Source: Patiria pectinifera (taxonomy: Eukaryota > Echinodermata > Asteroidea > Valvatida > Asterinidae). From it: a stretch of 64,000 nucleotides of DNA. The stretch covers positions 23,241,430 through 23,305,429 of the forward strand of contig CM057129.1 in NCBI GenBank assembly GCA_029964075.1. The letters run 5' to 3'. This document shows positions 34,301 through 46,300 of this stretch, piece after piece. Each line of letters opens with the position of its first letter. Within the stretch, counting starts at the first letter, position 1. Position numbers and translations under genes: made by a program. The notes beneath the pieces were generated by a model, which was not told the origin of the DNA, did no database searches, and saw only the letters and a program-made list of their open reading frames with translations.

Positions 34301-37300
34301 CCTCGGACTACAAATTGCCTCACGTTGAGACGGACGAGGATGTAGATCGTTGGAAATCACACCCCATGTCGTTTTATCAAAATCAGTTAAATTTTGCGAT
34401 CTACTGCGCTACTACGGGCTGCGGTGTTGGATTTGATCTTTTAAACTCGAGCAACCGTTACGTTTGGGCCATCTTTAACTTTCATTTATATTTTACGGTT
34501 AGAAAGATCCTGTACGACATTGCCGCTCCTTTACCGGGAGATGACGGATTTAACGCTCTAGACAACAGTTATAATCACAGAGCATTTACCGATACCTGCT
34601 TGTTGTTTGGCATAGATCAAAACAAGTCTTTTAAACAGACGAGAGACACAAACTCTAACGGTTTAGGTACCTCATATATCTTTAATAAAGGCAAGTTTGT
34701 GGCGGTTGGTGAATACGATAAAGCATTACCCAACAAACCCAACGTTCTTTACGGCGGCTATCACGGTCTAGACAGTCCCAAAAAGAGTGGAAGCCTTTAC
34801 GTTCCTTGGACGGTTATTTACATCGAACAAAATGAATCGGTACAAAAGGCTTGGTTAGATTTTATACCCGCCAAGAGTTCGTTTACCTCCGCGGGAATCA
34901 TAAAGATCAACGAATCAATCAGATCTTACGTGTACGCTTTACTCGGTGCGCAGGCTCAAACAAAAACGAGCGTATTATCACCGGGAACCGGATTAGACGC
35001 TCAGAGACAATTTAACGTCATCGTTGAAGATATCATCAATGCAGCAGACGACATGGAAACGAGTATCGATCAATTTCAAGACTCTTTGCAGTATGCCAGA
35101 ACGCCTTTAAATTTTGTCGTGAAACCGGGGTTGTATTTAATTCCATCGGATATGAACTTGAGGGTTGGAACGCACGACGGCTATAACAACAATCTTCAAA
35201 TCGCTACCCAGAGTATGAACACTGGTTTGGTGCCAGATTTAAACTCACAACCTCAACCGGACGACTCTTTTGATGACACCGATGACGTCGCGCCACCAAC
35301 ACCCCCAGAGCCTATGACGAACGATGTTGTAGCACCAACACCTGCACCTACACCCTCACCAACACCAGCACCAACACCCTCACCAACACCAGCACCTACA
35401 GTTTTAACAAAGGAGCCCACGAAACTACAAACTCACCAAGACGAAAAATTATCGTTGACGGTAGGAATATTTGCTATCGTTGGCATGGGTATTTTAGCTT
35501 ACGAGGCAATGCGATAAGTCACACTCTAATCACACGAAAAAAATAAGCCTTACCAACTTTGTGCTGGTAAGGCTTATTTTTTTGTTTAAACTTCATTACA
35601 ACTATAACTACCATCGTTTTTGAAGGTACGCAAACACCAAGGCTCCCACACCCAAAAACAAAGCCCACACGTGTTCGGCCAACCACGATACAGACTTACT
35701 CAGCGCGTTAAATATCCAACTGAGTACGCTGCCTATGATACCCGGCAGAGCACCCAACGCGCTCACTCCGAGTTTTTTAAGAGCAGATGCAAAATTAGCG
35801 AGTTGTTTTGAAATCCACTCTTTGATACCGCCTTTTGGTGTTGGTGTTGGTGTTGGTGCAGGTGTTGGCGATGGCGCGGGTGGGGCACCTGCACCTCTCA
35901 CGCTAGCGACGATGCTACTCACTATCGTGCTGATGGCTAAACTAAAAGCGGCTAAAATACTCACTACGGTCACACCTTGTTCTCTAAACAGAGTTCTAAT
36001 CTTTTCCGCCAGAGTCGTGTCGTCGCCTAATATTTTATTAATCGTTTCTTTGATTCTAGCGATCTGACTTTTGAGCCCTCGTTCGTTGGCTTTTGCGGCT
36101 TCTAATCTGGCAGATCTTTCAACGTTCAAGTCGCTCAATTTATCGTTTAACTCTCGTCGACCCTCTTCGCTGTGAGATTCGTCGAGTTCTTGTCTCGTGG
36201 CCGCAATCTCTCGGTCCAGTTCTGTGAGACGCGCTAAATTAAGTTCTAGGTTACCTCTCAACGTCTGAAGAGTTTTGTCTAAACCCTGGAGTTCTCTGTA
36301 ATTCAATCCTTCTGTTTGAGCGCCGGTGTCTTGTTCTAAATCGTCTATAATCTCGATAACCTCATCGGTGACTCTGGGTAGTTCTGTCATGGGGATACTC
36401 TCAGTTTGTACTTGTTCGAGCGGGTTAATTTTATAATCTTTAAAACCCAATCCGTTTCTAATGAAATCTCTACCTGGAAGATCTAACCTCTTTGCATTAT
36501 TCTCTATACTCGGTAGACTCAAGAATTTTTTGGGGTTTCTTTTATCCGTTAACCTTACTAAGGCTTTATCAGTTGCTTGGAAAAATAACCCGTCTTTATT
36601 GCCGACAAAATGTTCGTATCGCGGAGCTAATGGTCCGTCACCTCTGTTAAAATTTTTGTAAAAATCATCGACGCGCCCATTAGTGACCATGCTTCTTCCT
36701 TGATCTAAAACGTCATCTATGTCGGTAGTGAGGATTGGTGGTGCAGGATTATCAAAGTTGTCGTCCAGATTGGTCTCTGCTACATCATCATCGTCATCGT
36801 AATCGTAATCATCAACGGGGTCAAAGTCAAATCCTCCCTCAGCCATTTATTTAATAAACCTATTTAAATTATGCCGTTTTCATTATACTGCCCGGTAGTA
36901 TACCCTGGGTCACCAACCAATTTTGCGTGGCCAGAGCTCCACTTATAATACCCGTCAATTTAGCCGCATCTTCTACGCTTAGTTTGTTTAAATCTGGCGC
37001 TTTCATTTTGAGTAGTTTAGCTCCTACCATGGCGTATCCCATCGAAAGACCCGATATGACGGCTCCGTGATAAATCGTATTTGCTATTCCGTTGGTGTCA
37101 AAGTTACTCATCGTTTTTAATATAACAATTTTTAAATTGCTGGTTTATTCCATGTCTAGCGTTTTGGGGGCGCTGGGTGTAGTGGGTTGCGTGACTACCG
37201 GCACTGGCTGTATTACCGGCGCAGTTGCCTTACTTTTTAGTACCAGCAGCCCCACCCCTATTATAGACGCTACAGCCCCCCACATGACCCAAGAGTTGTA

Positions 37301-40300
37301 GTCTGGTGAGCTCGTAGCTTCGTCCGATGTTACGTTCATTTTTGCCAATTTTAATTTCATCTGTCTATTGTGCTCAGCTAAAGCTTTACCCTGCTGTATT
37401 CGTTTAGGATTTTTAGTCTTGGTCACTCTCGTTACCGTCGGTGATGTCGTTGTTTTTATCGGTGGGGGTGTCTCTGTCTCTGCTGGTTGAGCTGCAGGCG
37501 TTGCTGTCACTGCTTTCTGATCTTCCATTTATTATATTAGGTTTATTAAATTTCAAATGTTTTGTTGTGATAATCGTAGCAACTAGGGGTGATATTAAAG
37601 TTCCGTACTTGTAACAAACGTCGCTCAACATACCAGCCATACTCGCGCTTATAATAGGATCAGAACTCAAGTCGTTGGTGAGTTCTTCTTCAGAATCTAT
37701 AGTGACATTATATCCTAAAACTTATGCGGGTGTAACAACAGCTAACACTCTCAAAAATAGACTTAAAGTGTATTTACCAACGGTTTTAACAATTTCATTT
37801 CCAAATTTAGTTTCGTACAGATGATACAGCTTTTCGAGTTCTTTACTGTCAAGAGCTTCGATATGTTTAACGGTGTATTCCTTTCCCAAGTACTTTCTAG
37901 AGTTTCCGGCTGCTACGACACCGCACAAACGATCTTTATGTTCTGCGTTGTGATCTTGTTCGTTCGTTAAAGTAAGTTTTAGGTCCTCCATTTAATTAGA
38001 AAGGAATTTAATTTTGTTGTAGCTGTTGCAACTTTGTTATAAAGCGAAGGTATTGGTATGTGTAAAACGATAAATTAAGCGATATGATGATAATAGCCCA
38101 AAACTGCATATACTCGAATATTGCTATCATTTACTAACAACAAAATGTATTTTGTTGACGTTTGTTGATTAACAAATTGTAGTTTGTTGAATAGGTTGCT
38201 ACTCAACTAGCTGTTAATTGTTACTCACCTAGCTATTAATTGTTACTGACCTAGCTATTAATTGTTACTCACCTAGCTATTAATTGTTACTCACCTAGCT
38301 ATTAATTGTTACTCAACTAGCTACTCAAGTAGCTTGTAACTAACTGGAGGTTCGGTGTATACGACCAATTTACTATATTTCACATCTCTCAAACGTCGTT
38401 TTATATAATCTCGTTGTTCAATGGGTACGACGTCGTTTTCGTCTAACGCTTGATCAAACGATGTTTTATCTTTGCAGTAAAATAATGCCAACCAAGCCGT
38501 GTTTTCTCTATAATCTTTTAAAACGCTGTTGTACTTTTGGGTCAGTAACCAACAGCTGTGATTTACGTGTCTTCCGCTAAATGCCATCTTGCTTAAAGCG
38601 CACGTCTTTTTACGATATTTAATCTCTTGATCCGAAGAGCAATCGTCCACGATAAACAGCGTGGCAACACCTTCGAATATTTTACTGTAAAAATCGATCG
38701 CTTCGTTGAGCGTCATCTTGTACAATTCCGGATCGCAGAGGTATACCTCGGGATCTGCTTGAATCCACTTTCTTTCTATGTACGTTTTGTTTTTAAATAT
38801 GGTAGGGCAAATGATGACTATCGCCTCAAATGTGTTTTTATAGTCTGACTCTAACAGATCCAAAATCCATTTGGTTTTGCCCGAATTTGTTTTGCCGACG
38901 ATTAAAGCGCAATGCGGTTGTGTCATTTTAACTTAACAGAGATTTAAAATTTCCGTCTTCCAAGTTCAATTGAGCATCCATGACTAAAAATACGTACATC
39001 GTGAGGTCACCTTGACCTTCGGCTTCTCTGTTAAATTGAATGTTGATGCCTCCTCCGTCTCCGAGTTTCCTACCGGATCCGTGAGCGGAATTGTCGTCGT
39101 TACTTCTAAAATCGAGCCACAGACCGTACTTGTCTTTTAGGTAGTCTCCGAGGTCAAAACCCGTCAAATTTAAGTCTTTAGCTACTCCGCGCCCGCTTTC
39201 GGTATCGCTGTCTCCAAAGAACTTGTTGATTTCATTCCAGTGTTGATACTGAAACATGCCTTGACTGTAGAGTTGATTGGGTTTACCTTCTACGGTCACC
39301 GATGTTTTGGTTATTTTTGGATTGTAAAATCGCTGCGGATTTTTGACCGCGGGATCTTTAAACAAAACAAAATACCCTTGAGACTCCTGATGGGTTGATT
39401 GACGCTGACGTTCCAAAGCGTGTCCGATTTGTTGACGGATCTAACTTCTAGCGAGTGGATTTTATCAAACAGATATTGCATTAACCCCTTGTGTTTATTC
39501 CTGATGGTGATAGCTAGGTCTCTGTTGGTCACCACTTCGTATTCGAGAGACAAGTCTGAGATAGAATACATCGCCGCCGTATCTGAACTGTTGACTACTT
39601 TTTCGTGATCGTTAAACTTTATCTCGTACGTCAGAGGTTGTTTTAAACCGCTGGGGTAAAAAGGGTGATGCGAAGTCAGTATGTCAATGTCTAGGGGAAT
39701 ACAATATCTGTTACCATAGGCATCCGCGATAGCTTGATCCTTACCGTTGTTGGCGCCCGCGTTAGCATCTTCAGCCCCCGTTCTTAGTTTAGACACATTT
39801 TCTTTTTCTATGCCCGAGTACGCCATGTTTCGAGTCGTCGAGCTGTTGATCCAATTGTCTTTAAAGTTGTGATACACGTCGGCGTGACGATAACTCACAA
39901 TTTCGTGACCTTGAAGCCTGACGCTGATTTCGCTGACTAAATTTCTGGCTAAATTACCAAAAATGGTTCTATTGTTGTCGCTTCCACCGTCGAGTTCTAA
40001 ATTGAAAGCTAGTTTACAAGTGCCGGGTACGATCACGTCGTCTACACCCAATTGAGGAAACTTGACCCTCAGCGTTTGCCCCGCCGATATACTACTAGGA
40101 TTGTGGGTAATGACCACCTCTTTTCTCTCACCCTTGATAGATCTGGGTATTTTTAATAGCCTGCTGGGATTGAGCTTTTTTCCATACGCATTCATTTTAT
40201 TTATACGAGTTTTAAATTTAAAGGTATCTGTAAGCCAAGAAGCCCACCAATAGCGTTCCTCCCGCGATAAACACCAGTTCTTTTTCTATTTGTTGGTCGC

Positions 40301-43300
40301 TAGGCTCGTAAAAATCTTCGAGTTTGGGTTCGTGTTGCAGTCCTACGGGTAGTTCGGTAGAGTGTCCACTCACCTCGTTGTAGTAACGCAACGCTCGGTC
40401 TACGTTGGAAAATGTTTCTTTAGAAGCATTTTGTTTTCTGATACGGTCGTTTAGAAAATCTAGATATTTCGTTCGTTCTCGTTGCCACTTATCTTTGGCG
40501 GCTGAGAGTTGTTCTATCGCTAAATCGTGTCTCTTACGCTCCTCGTCGCTCTGTTTCAGATTTGAAAAGAAAAAGTTTGAACCCGTAAAAGCTAAGGCGT
40601 TGACGATCGCGCCTCCTAACATCATAGCAACGCTAGCCATATTATTATAAACGTCTTTTATATTAAATAATATGCAAACATTATCTAAACTGTATTATAG
40701 CCCGAGCGGTTATTGGAGAGGTGAAAGTGCCGTCGACCATTTACACGATAAAACAAAAATCGATAAAAAGGTAATCAGAGATTGGCTTAAAAAACAAGCG
40801 ATCTGGCAAATTTATCTACCGGGTCCTGCGTATGTACCCAGGCCTACGAGTACTTCGCGAGAGTTTGAAACACCAAACGACTTTCACCAAATGGATGTGC
40901 TATACCTACCCTGGGATAAAGTAAAACGCAAGACTTATAAATACGCTTTGACGGTTGTCGACGTTGCGAGTCGATACCACGAAGCAGAACCTTTGGTTTC
41001 TAAAACGGCAGATTCCACGCGAGATGCCATCGTCAAGATTTACGCGAGATCGCCTTTGAGTTACCCTAAAACGTTGAGAGTAGACGCGGTGCCGAATTTA
41101 AGGCGCTTTTAAAAATGGATGGCCTCAAAAACGTCGAGATTATCGTGGCGAACCCGGAAACCACCGATCGCAGGGTATCGTAGAAAGATTTAATCGAACG
41201 CTAGCCGAGAGACTGTTTGGTCATCAGTACGCTCAAGAAATGTTAAATCCCGAGAGTAGAAACACGCAATGGGTCGAGCGATTACCCAGCGTTATCAAAG
41301 CTATAAACGATGAAACGACAAGATTAATAGCTAAAGCGCCGTCAGAGGCGGTTAAACTAAAACAGGTCCGGCAATCGCCGGCTAACCCCGTTAAAACAAA
41401 AGAGCAACAATTACCGCAAGACGCTATGGTTAGATATTTATATTACCGGGCGAGCAAGAGGGTGGTACTGTTAGAAGAGCCACGGATCCCATTTGGGCGT
41501 AGACATCTTCAACGTGGAAAAAGAACGAGTCAATTTAAAATGATTGAAGGTAAAAAAGTCACGACGGGTCCTACTCTTTATTACCTGCAAGACGGCCCAA
41601 AAGGAGTTTTGTGAGACAAGAGCTTCAAGTCGTACCGAGGACACGCAATTACCGCCTAATTAATATCTAGATTACGGTGACCATAAGCTGGCGTGTGTAT
41701 TCCATCCGGTAAAATGTACCTCTTTGTGTCCAACGGACTCAACGATAGTTTATTTTGAGATACGGTGTAAAGGATGTGATTTTCCGATCTAATGTGAGTC
41801 ATGGTTTCGTAATGAGATTTCTTGTTTAAGATGCAGTCGTAATAGTGTCGGTGTTTTAATTTCTTAGAGGTGACGATTTTGTGACTCCCTTGGCTTTTTC
41901 AAGTTGATGTCAGCGGTTAAAATCGAGTACATTTTAGGTCTTATGCAAACAACTTCTTTGATTATTTTACCTCCAAACTCGTCTTTGAATTTACCGATCA
42001 CTTTCTTATTGGTTGGATCGTACAAAGGATGATCCGTCGGATAATTCGAAAGGTCGTATTGTTGCCCGTTTTGCTGCATATCTTTGTATACGTCGTCCGT
42101 GTGCACTACGAGTACCAAACTGTCTGTATCTGTGTACATCAACCTGATTTTCTCTTTGTACTTGTCTTTCAAATGGTTGTAATAAAAATCGTACATCAGC
42201 GTCTTTGAGAGATCCAAGATACTCACTCCGCAATAGATCGGTTTGTTTAACACGGTTTTAGTCTTGTACTTTTCGACAAATGACAATTTGCATTCTGAAA
42301 ATGACGTCGTCGTTTTGTAGCTCGGTTTCTGTATAATTTTTTGGTATTTATCTCGATCGTCATCGTTACTGTCTCTGAGTAGGTAACCGTCAATTCGGTT
42401 TCTGACGTTTTCCATCGTCTTACCAAACACGCTGTTATTCATGAGCTTAAAAAAGTCTTTCTCAAAATCAGAGGTCGCCTTTGTTCGGAGTTGCGTGTTT
42501 TTGTCGATGTAAGATGCCATCCAAGGCGCTTGTTTAAATTGCAGCACTCGATGCACCTTTTTAAGTTTCAAGCCGAGTTTGAGATACAACTGCAACGTGA
42601 CGTAGTGCAAAACATATTTTTGTTTAGGATTAAGGGTACACGTTAATTTGTGCACGTTGCTATTAGGTTCGGTATCTAATAATTCGTTTTGATAATCAGA
42701 CATCCATTCTTTTGGTATGACGATGTTTTCTGGCGCTAGTGTGTCGTTGTGCAGGTCGTGGAGATTGTCCGGGTAATCGAGGTCTACTTGAAGCAGGAAC
42801 GGGTGTTTGACTCTTTCCTGATATATAATATCTTGGGCTCGGTCCGCGTTTTTGTAGACGCCCATTTAAAGTCTTTGTACGGCAGGTATTGACTCATGGC
42901 CCAGCCGTACAGATTGTTTGCATCGAGGTAGGTGATGTAACTCGACGGCTCGTTTGGATTATGGTCGGGTAGGTATTTGTTGTTGGCTTTGTGGTATCTC
43001 ATACCACCCACGCTCGAGATACCACCTCTTTTTGCCTTTTCAAAAAATAAATGTTTGTCTACGTCTTGCAATAGTTCGAGTTTAACTTCCGAGTGTTTTA
43101 ACAAGGCATCCCACGACAATCCTGGTGCTGTGTAGTAATTAGCAGGATCTAACGCGTGGTTGTAATACACGTTTGCCTAAAGTTTTCAAATACGCAAGCC
43201 AGTAATAACGTATCGGTAGTGACGTACAAATCGTGATATTCCCCATGTTTTTAACTTTAAACTCGTTCCGCGTCAGTTTAGCTCTGTCGTAGTCCTCTCG

Positions 43301-46300
43301 CGATATATTTTCGTCTTTTAGGCTGCTGTAAAATTGTTCGATGGGGGTAGGCTTGTCTCTTGAAATCTGTCAAACGAGTCCATGTATTCATATGGATAAA
43401 CTCCTTTTGTAACAACGAGTCGATGTTTTGACGATTAAAATGTTCTCTGAGTAGTTTAAACGACTCTCTCGGACAAGCTTTAGATAATCTATCCAACGAA
43501 GACGCCATAAAATTAAACGAGTCTATAAATCGCATATTTCCGATCGAAAACGAAATATACTTTTCCGAATTTCTAGCGATAACTTGTATTTCCTTTTCGT
43601 CATCGTACTCTGAAATACTCTGCATGATCAAGTGAGCGTCATAATTTTGCAGATTGTGAAAGACGACCGGTATGGGGGTAAAACCTGGTTTAACTTGTAA
43701 TTTTAGATTGCAGTAGGCGTGCGCGGCACCTCTATATCTACCCGTAACGTGGCAGTGATCTCTCACCTTTCTAAATTTGTTGATTTTCTTTTTGCATTCT
43801 AGACATTTAGACTCGGTAAATCCATTTTTATTTTCGTACTGATGTTCTTTTATTTGTTTTTCTGTTTTTGGTTTTTTGGGTTTCTGGCACTGACAGTTGC
43901 TCGAGTAATTGGGATAAATTGGTTTCTCGCAAATCCAACACGTGCTTGTTTTATCATGATGTTCTCTAGCTCGCTCGTTAAATTTCATGGGTTGGGGTTT
44001 TTTAAATATGCAATTTATGTCGCTTTGTATTTTTAACATTTTACTGACAAACTTTGATGCGGCATCTTTACCTCTATAAGTCTCTTGATACGCATTGGTG
44101 CCGTCGCATCTAACTACTACCAACGAGTAACCGCTTGCTTTGTGAATGTTTGTCTTTTGCGTGTTGTCCTTTTTATCGTCCGAGTTTTTTTCTAAGATCG
44201 ATTCAAAGTCGGCGTAAACTACAAACGGTGCTTTTTGTTTAAACCTGTAGTTTTTAAATTCTAATATTGGCACATCGTTTTCGTCGACTATCCACTCGTT
44301 ATTTACATATTTTCGCTTAGCAATAGGAAATACAATCTTTGACGGATGTGTATCTATACCGTTACAATCGGTCATGTGTCTATCTAATTTTACTTGCGTT
44401 CTATAATGACACAGGCACCTTCGACAAAAATATTTCTTACTTTTATGTTTTGTAACGTTGTAAATCAATCTCGAAAAATTATTTATCCAGCAGTAGTGAT
44501 GCTTGTCGCCCTCAGAAAACAAAAACAGATCGATAGGTCGTGACTCTGGTTTAAAGTTTTTAGACACGTATAACGGATATATTTCCCCCTCATAACCGTA
44601 TACGTTTATCGTTAAATTATTTTGTCTTTCTATCTTTGGTATCTGGTCGATCGGTGTTGGAAAGTCTACGCCTTTAAATTTGAGTCCGTCGTCTTTGGTG
44701 TAAATACTAGGTCTGTCTTTGCGAGGGCTATATTTGGGGTCGTTTTTATGTTATTTTTTACTTTATCCGTATACAAGCCAAGAGCGGCTCTCAAACACCA
44801 TCTCAAACACTCGTCGTCTTTGTTTTTAATGTTAATCATCGCCTGTTTTCTTTTGATATGTGGGGGTAGGTCTATGTAAGAACTGCCCCTCACGGGGTTA
44901 AACCTGTTGATGTTGATATACAACGCCATTATCTTTTTTAAAACCCAACCCGATCCTTGATTCGTATACCTTTCATCCTTTTTAAATAGCTGGTCGATGT
45001 CTTCTTTTAAAACCTGTTTTATTTGACTTTGATTTAAAACGACTCTCTGATCGGTATAATGTGTAGCTTCGATCGTTTCTATCGTACCATCCGGTTTGGT
45101 TTTTTCGTATTTTATTTTGATTGTGAGCTCCATTTTTAAACCTCTCAGCTCTCTCAATTCTGACTTGATTTTATTTACTATTTGATCTTTGTGCGTATCA
45201 AAAAATCTGACTAAATCGTCGTTAAAAAGTCTAGGAATCAGTTCCCAGTTTCTAAAGTTGTTTCTAAATCTCCTCGTCGCTCTAAACTCAGCCTCTTGAA
45301 AATCCTCGGGTTGCCTAGAGTTTTGAATCGCCAAGAGTAAATCTTTTTTCAAAAATCGACCTTTATAACCCGACGGGTTATATTCTAGATCATAATTGTC
45401 TACAATCTGTTTGAGCTCATGTAGCGTCTTTTTCCTCAAGTTTTTAAATTGAGCTTCGTGGTTTTATCCCGTTGATGTAGACTTTACGCGTAAGAGCAAC
45501 ATTTTGATTGTACGGTATATTATATCGCTGGACGTAATCGCGCAGCGTCGCTTTATTCCATCTAGAAAATCCCTTAACGATTGGCTTCATCTCATAAGTC
45601 ACCATTTATTATATAGTAATATAATATTTATTTTTTAATTTTTTTTGAAGATGAGGTCATTATTTTTGGATTTATAAGCAATCAGACTCGCCGGCTGTAC
45701 AGAGAGATATTGAGCCCGGTTTTGGCCGATTCCGAGACTGAGATATTGGGAGGGGAGAGATATATTTGGGAGATTGAGAGGGGAGGGGCTGGGGGTGGAG
45801 GGGATGGGCGGGGCTAGGAGGTGGGGGGCAAAAAAGGGGTTTGTCGCCGTACCCTCCCCTTCCTTCTACTAGTCTGCCAAACTGGAAATCTTATTGAATA
45901 ATACATGTAGATAAGCCTTTACATGCTTCAGGTTGCACTAGAGCATTTCGATGGGTGTTTATTGAAACATTCGGAGCAGACCTAAAGCCTACCTGATTGG
46001 GTGATCTCCACATGCCTTGGGTCTTTCCATAACCGACACCCACTTATCATCATAGCTGAACAGTGAGAGGTCCAGGTAAGGGCTGCTACTGTATGACTGC
46101 GAGCTTATTGGGAGCTGGGCTAGAAGCCTCTTGACAGCCTCTGTGTGTCCACCGTACCTCGCGTTGATGATGGTGTGCTTAAACCTCCTCTGGATCTGCC
46201 TGGCGTAGATGTTGCTGGACGCAGAACATGTAAACTGGGCATGAGCGTGCAGGGTGGCATTGCGGAAAAGATCACAAAAATTCTCAAAGAGCTCCAGGAG

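Larger units (their letters stand above)
28958..45870. mobile_element. Polinton/Maverick-type (adintovirus-like) element, 16.9 kb
   Basis: The element is bounded by 156-bp terminal inverted repeats starting AGTAG and a 5-bp AGTCT duplication. It contains the core set of the class: family B DNA polymerase, RVE integrase, A32-like ATPase and double-jelly-roll-type capsid protein, plus membrane-anchored virion-type proteins. Order from the left: spliced mini-gene, hairpin array, TFIIB-like gene (+), three broken genes (-), 473-aa gene (+), a run of minus-strand genes including ATPase and capsid, integrase (+), polymerase (-). The accessory proteins resemble a set seen repeatedly in invertebrate genomes, notably cnidarians; that is from memory and not searched. 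I see no adenain-like protease. At least a dozen coding interruptions suggest a defective copy or uncorrected assembly indels. It lies wholly inside a DET1 intron. Confidence 0.93.

Noticed and set aside
35735-36067. 110-codon plus-strand ORF inside the 412-aa gene
   Set aside because: It is a shadow of the minus-strand coiled-coil gene, with Gly-Val repeats produced by the opposite-strand Pro-Thr codons.
39311-39416. Programmed ribosomal frameshift in the capsid gene
   Set aside because: No clear slippery heptamer plus pseudoknot was seen, and many other element genes are frameshifted, so decay or sequence error is simpler.
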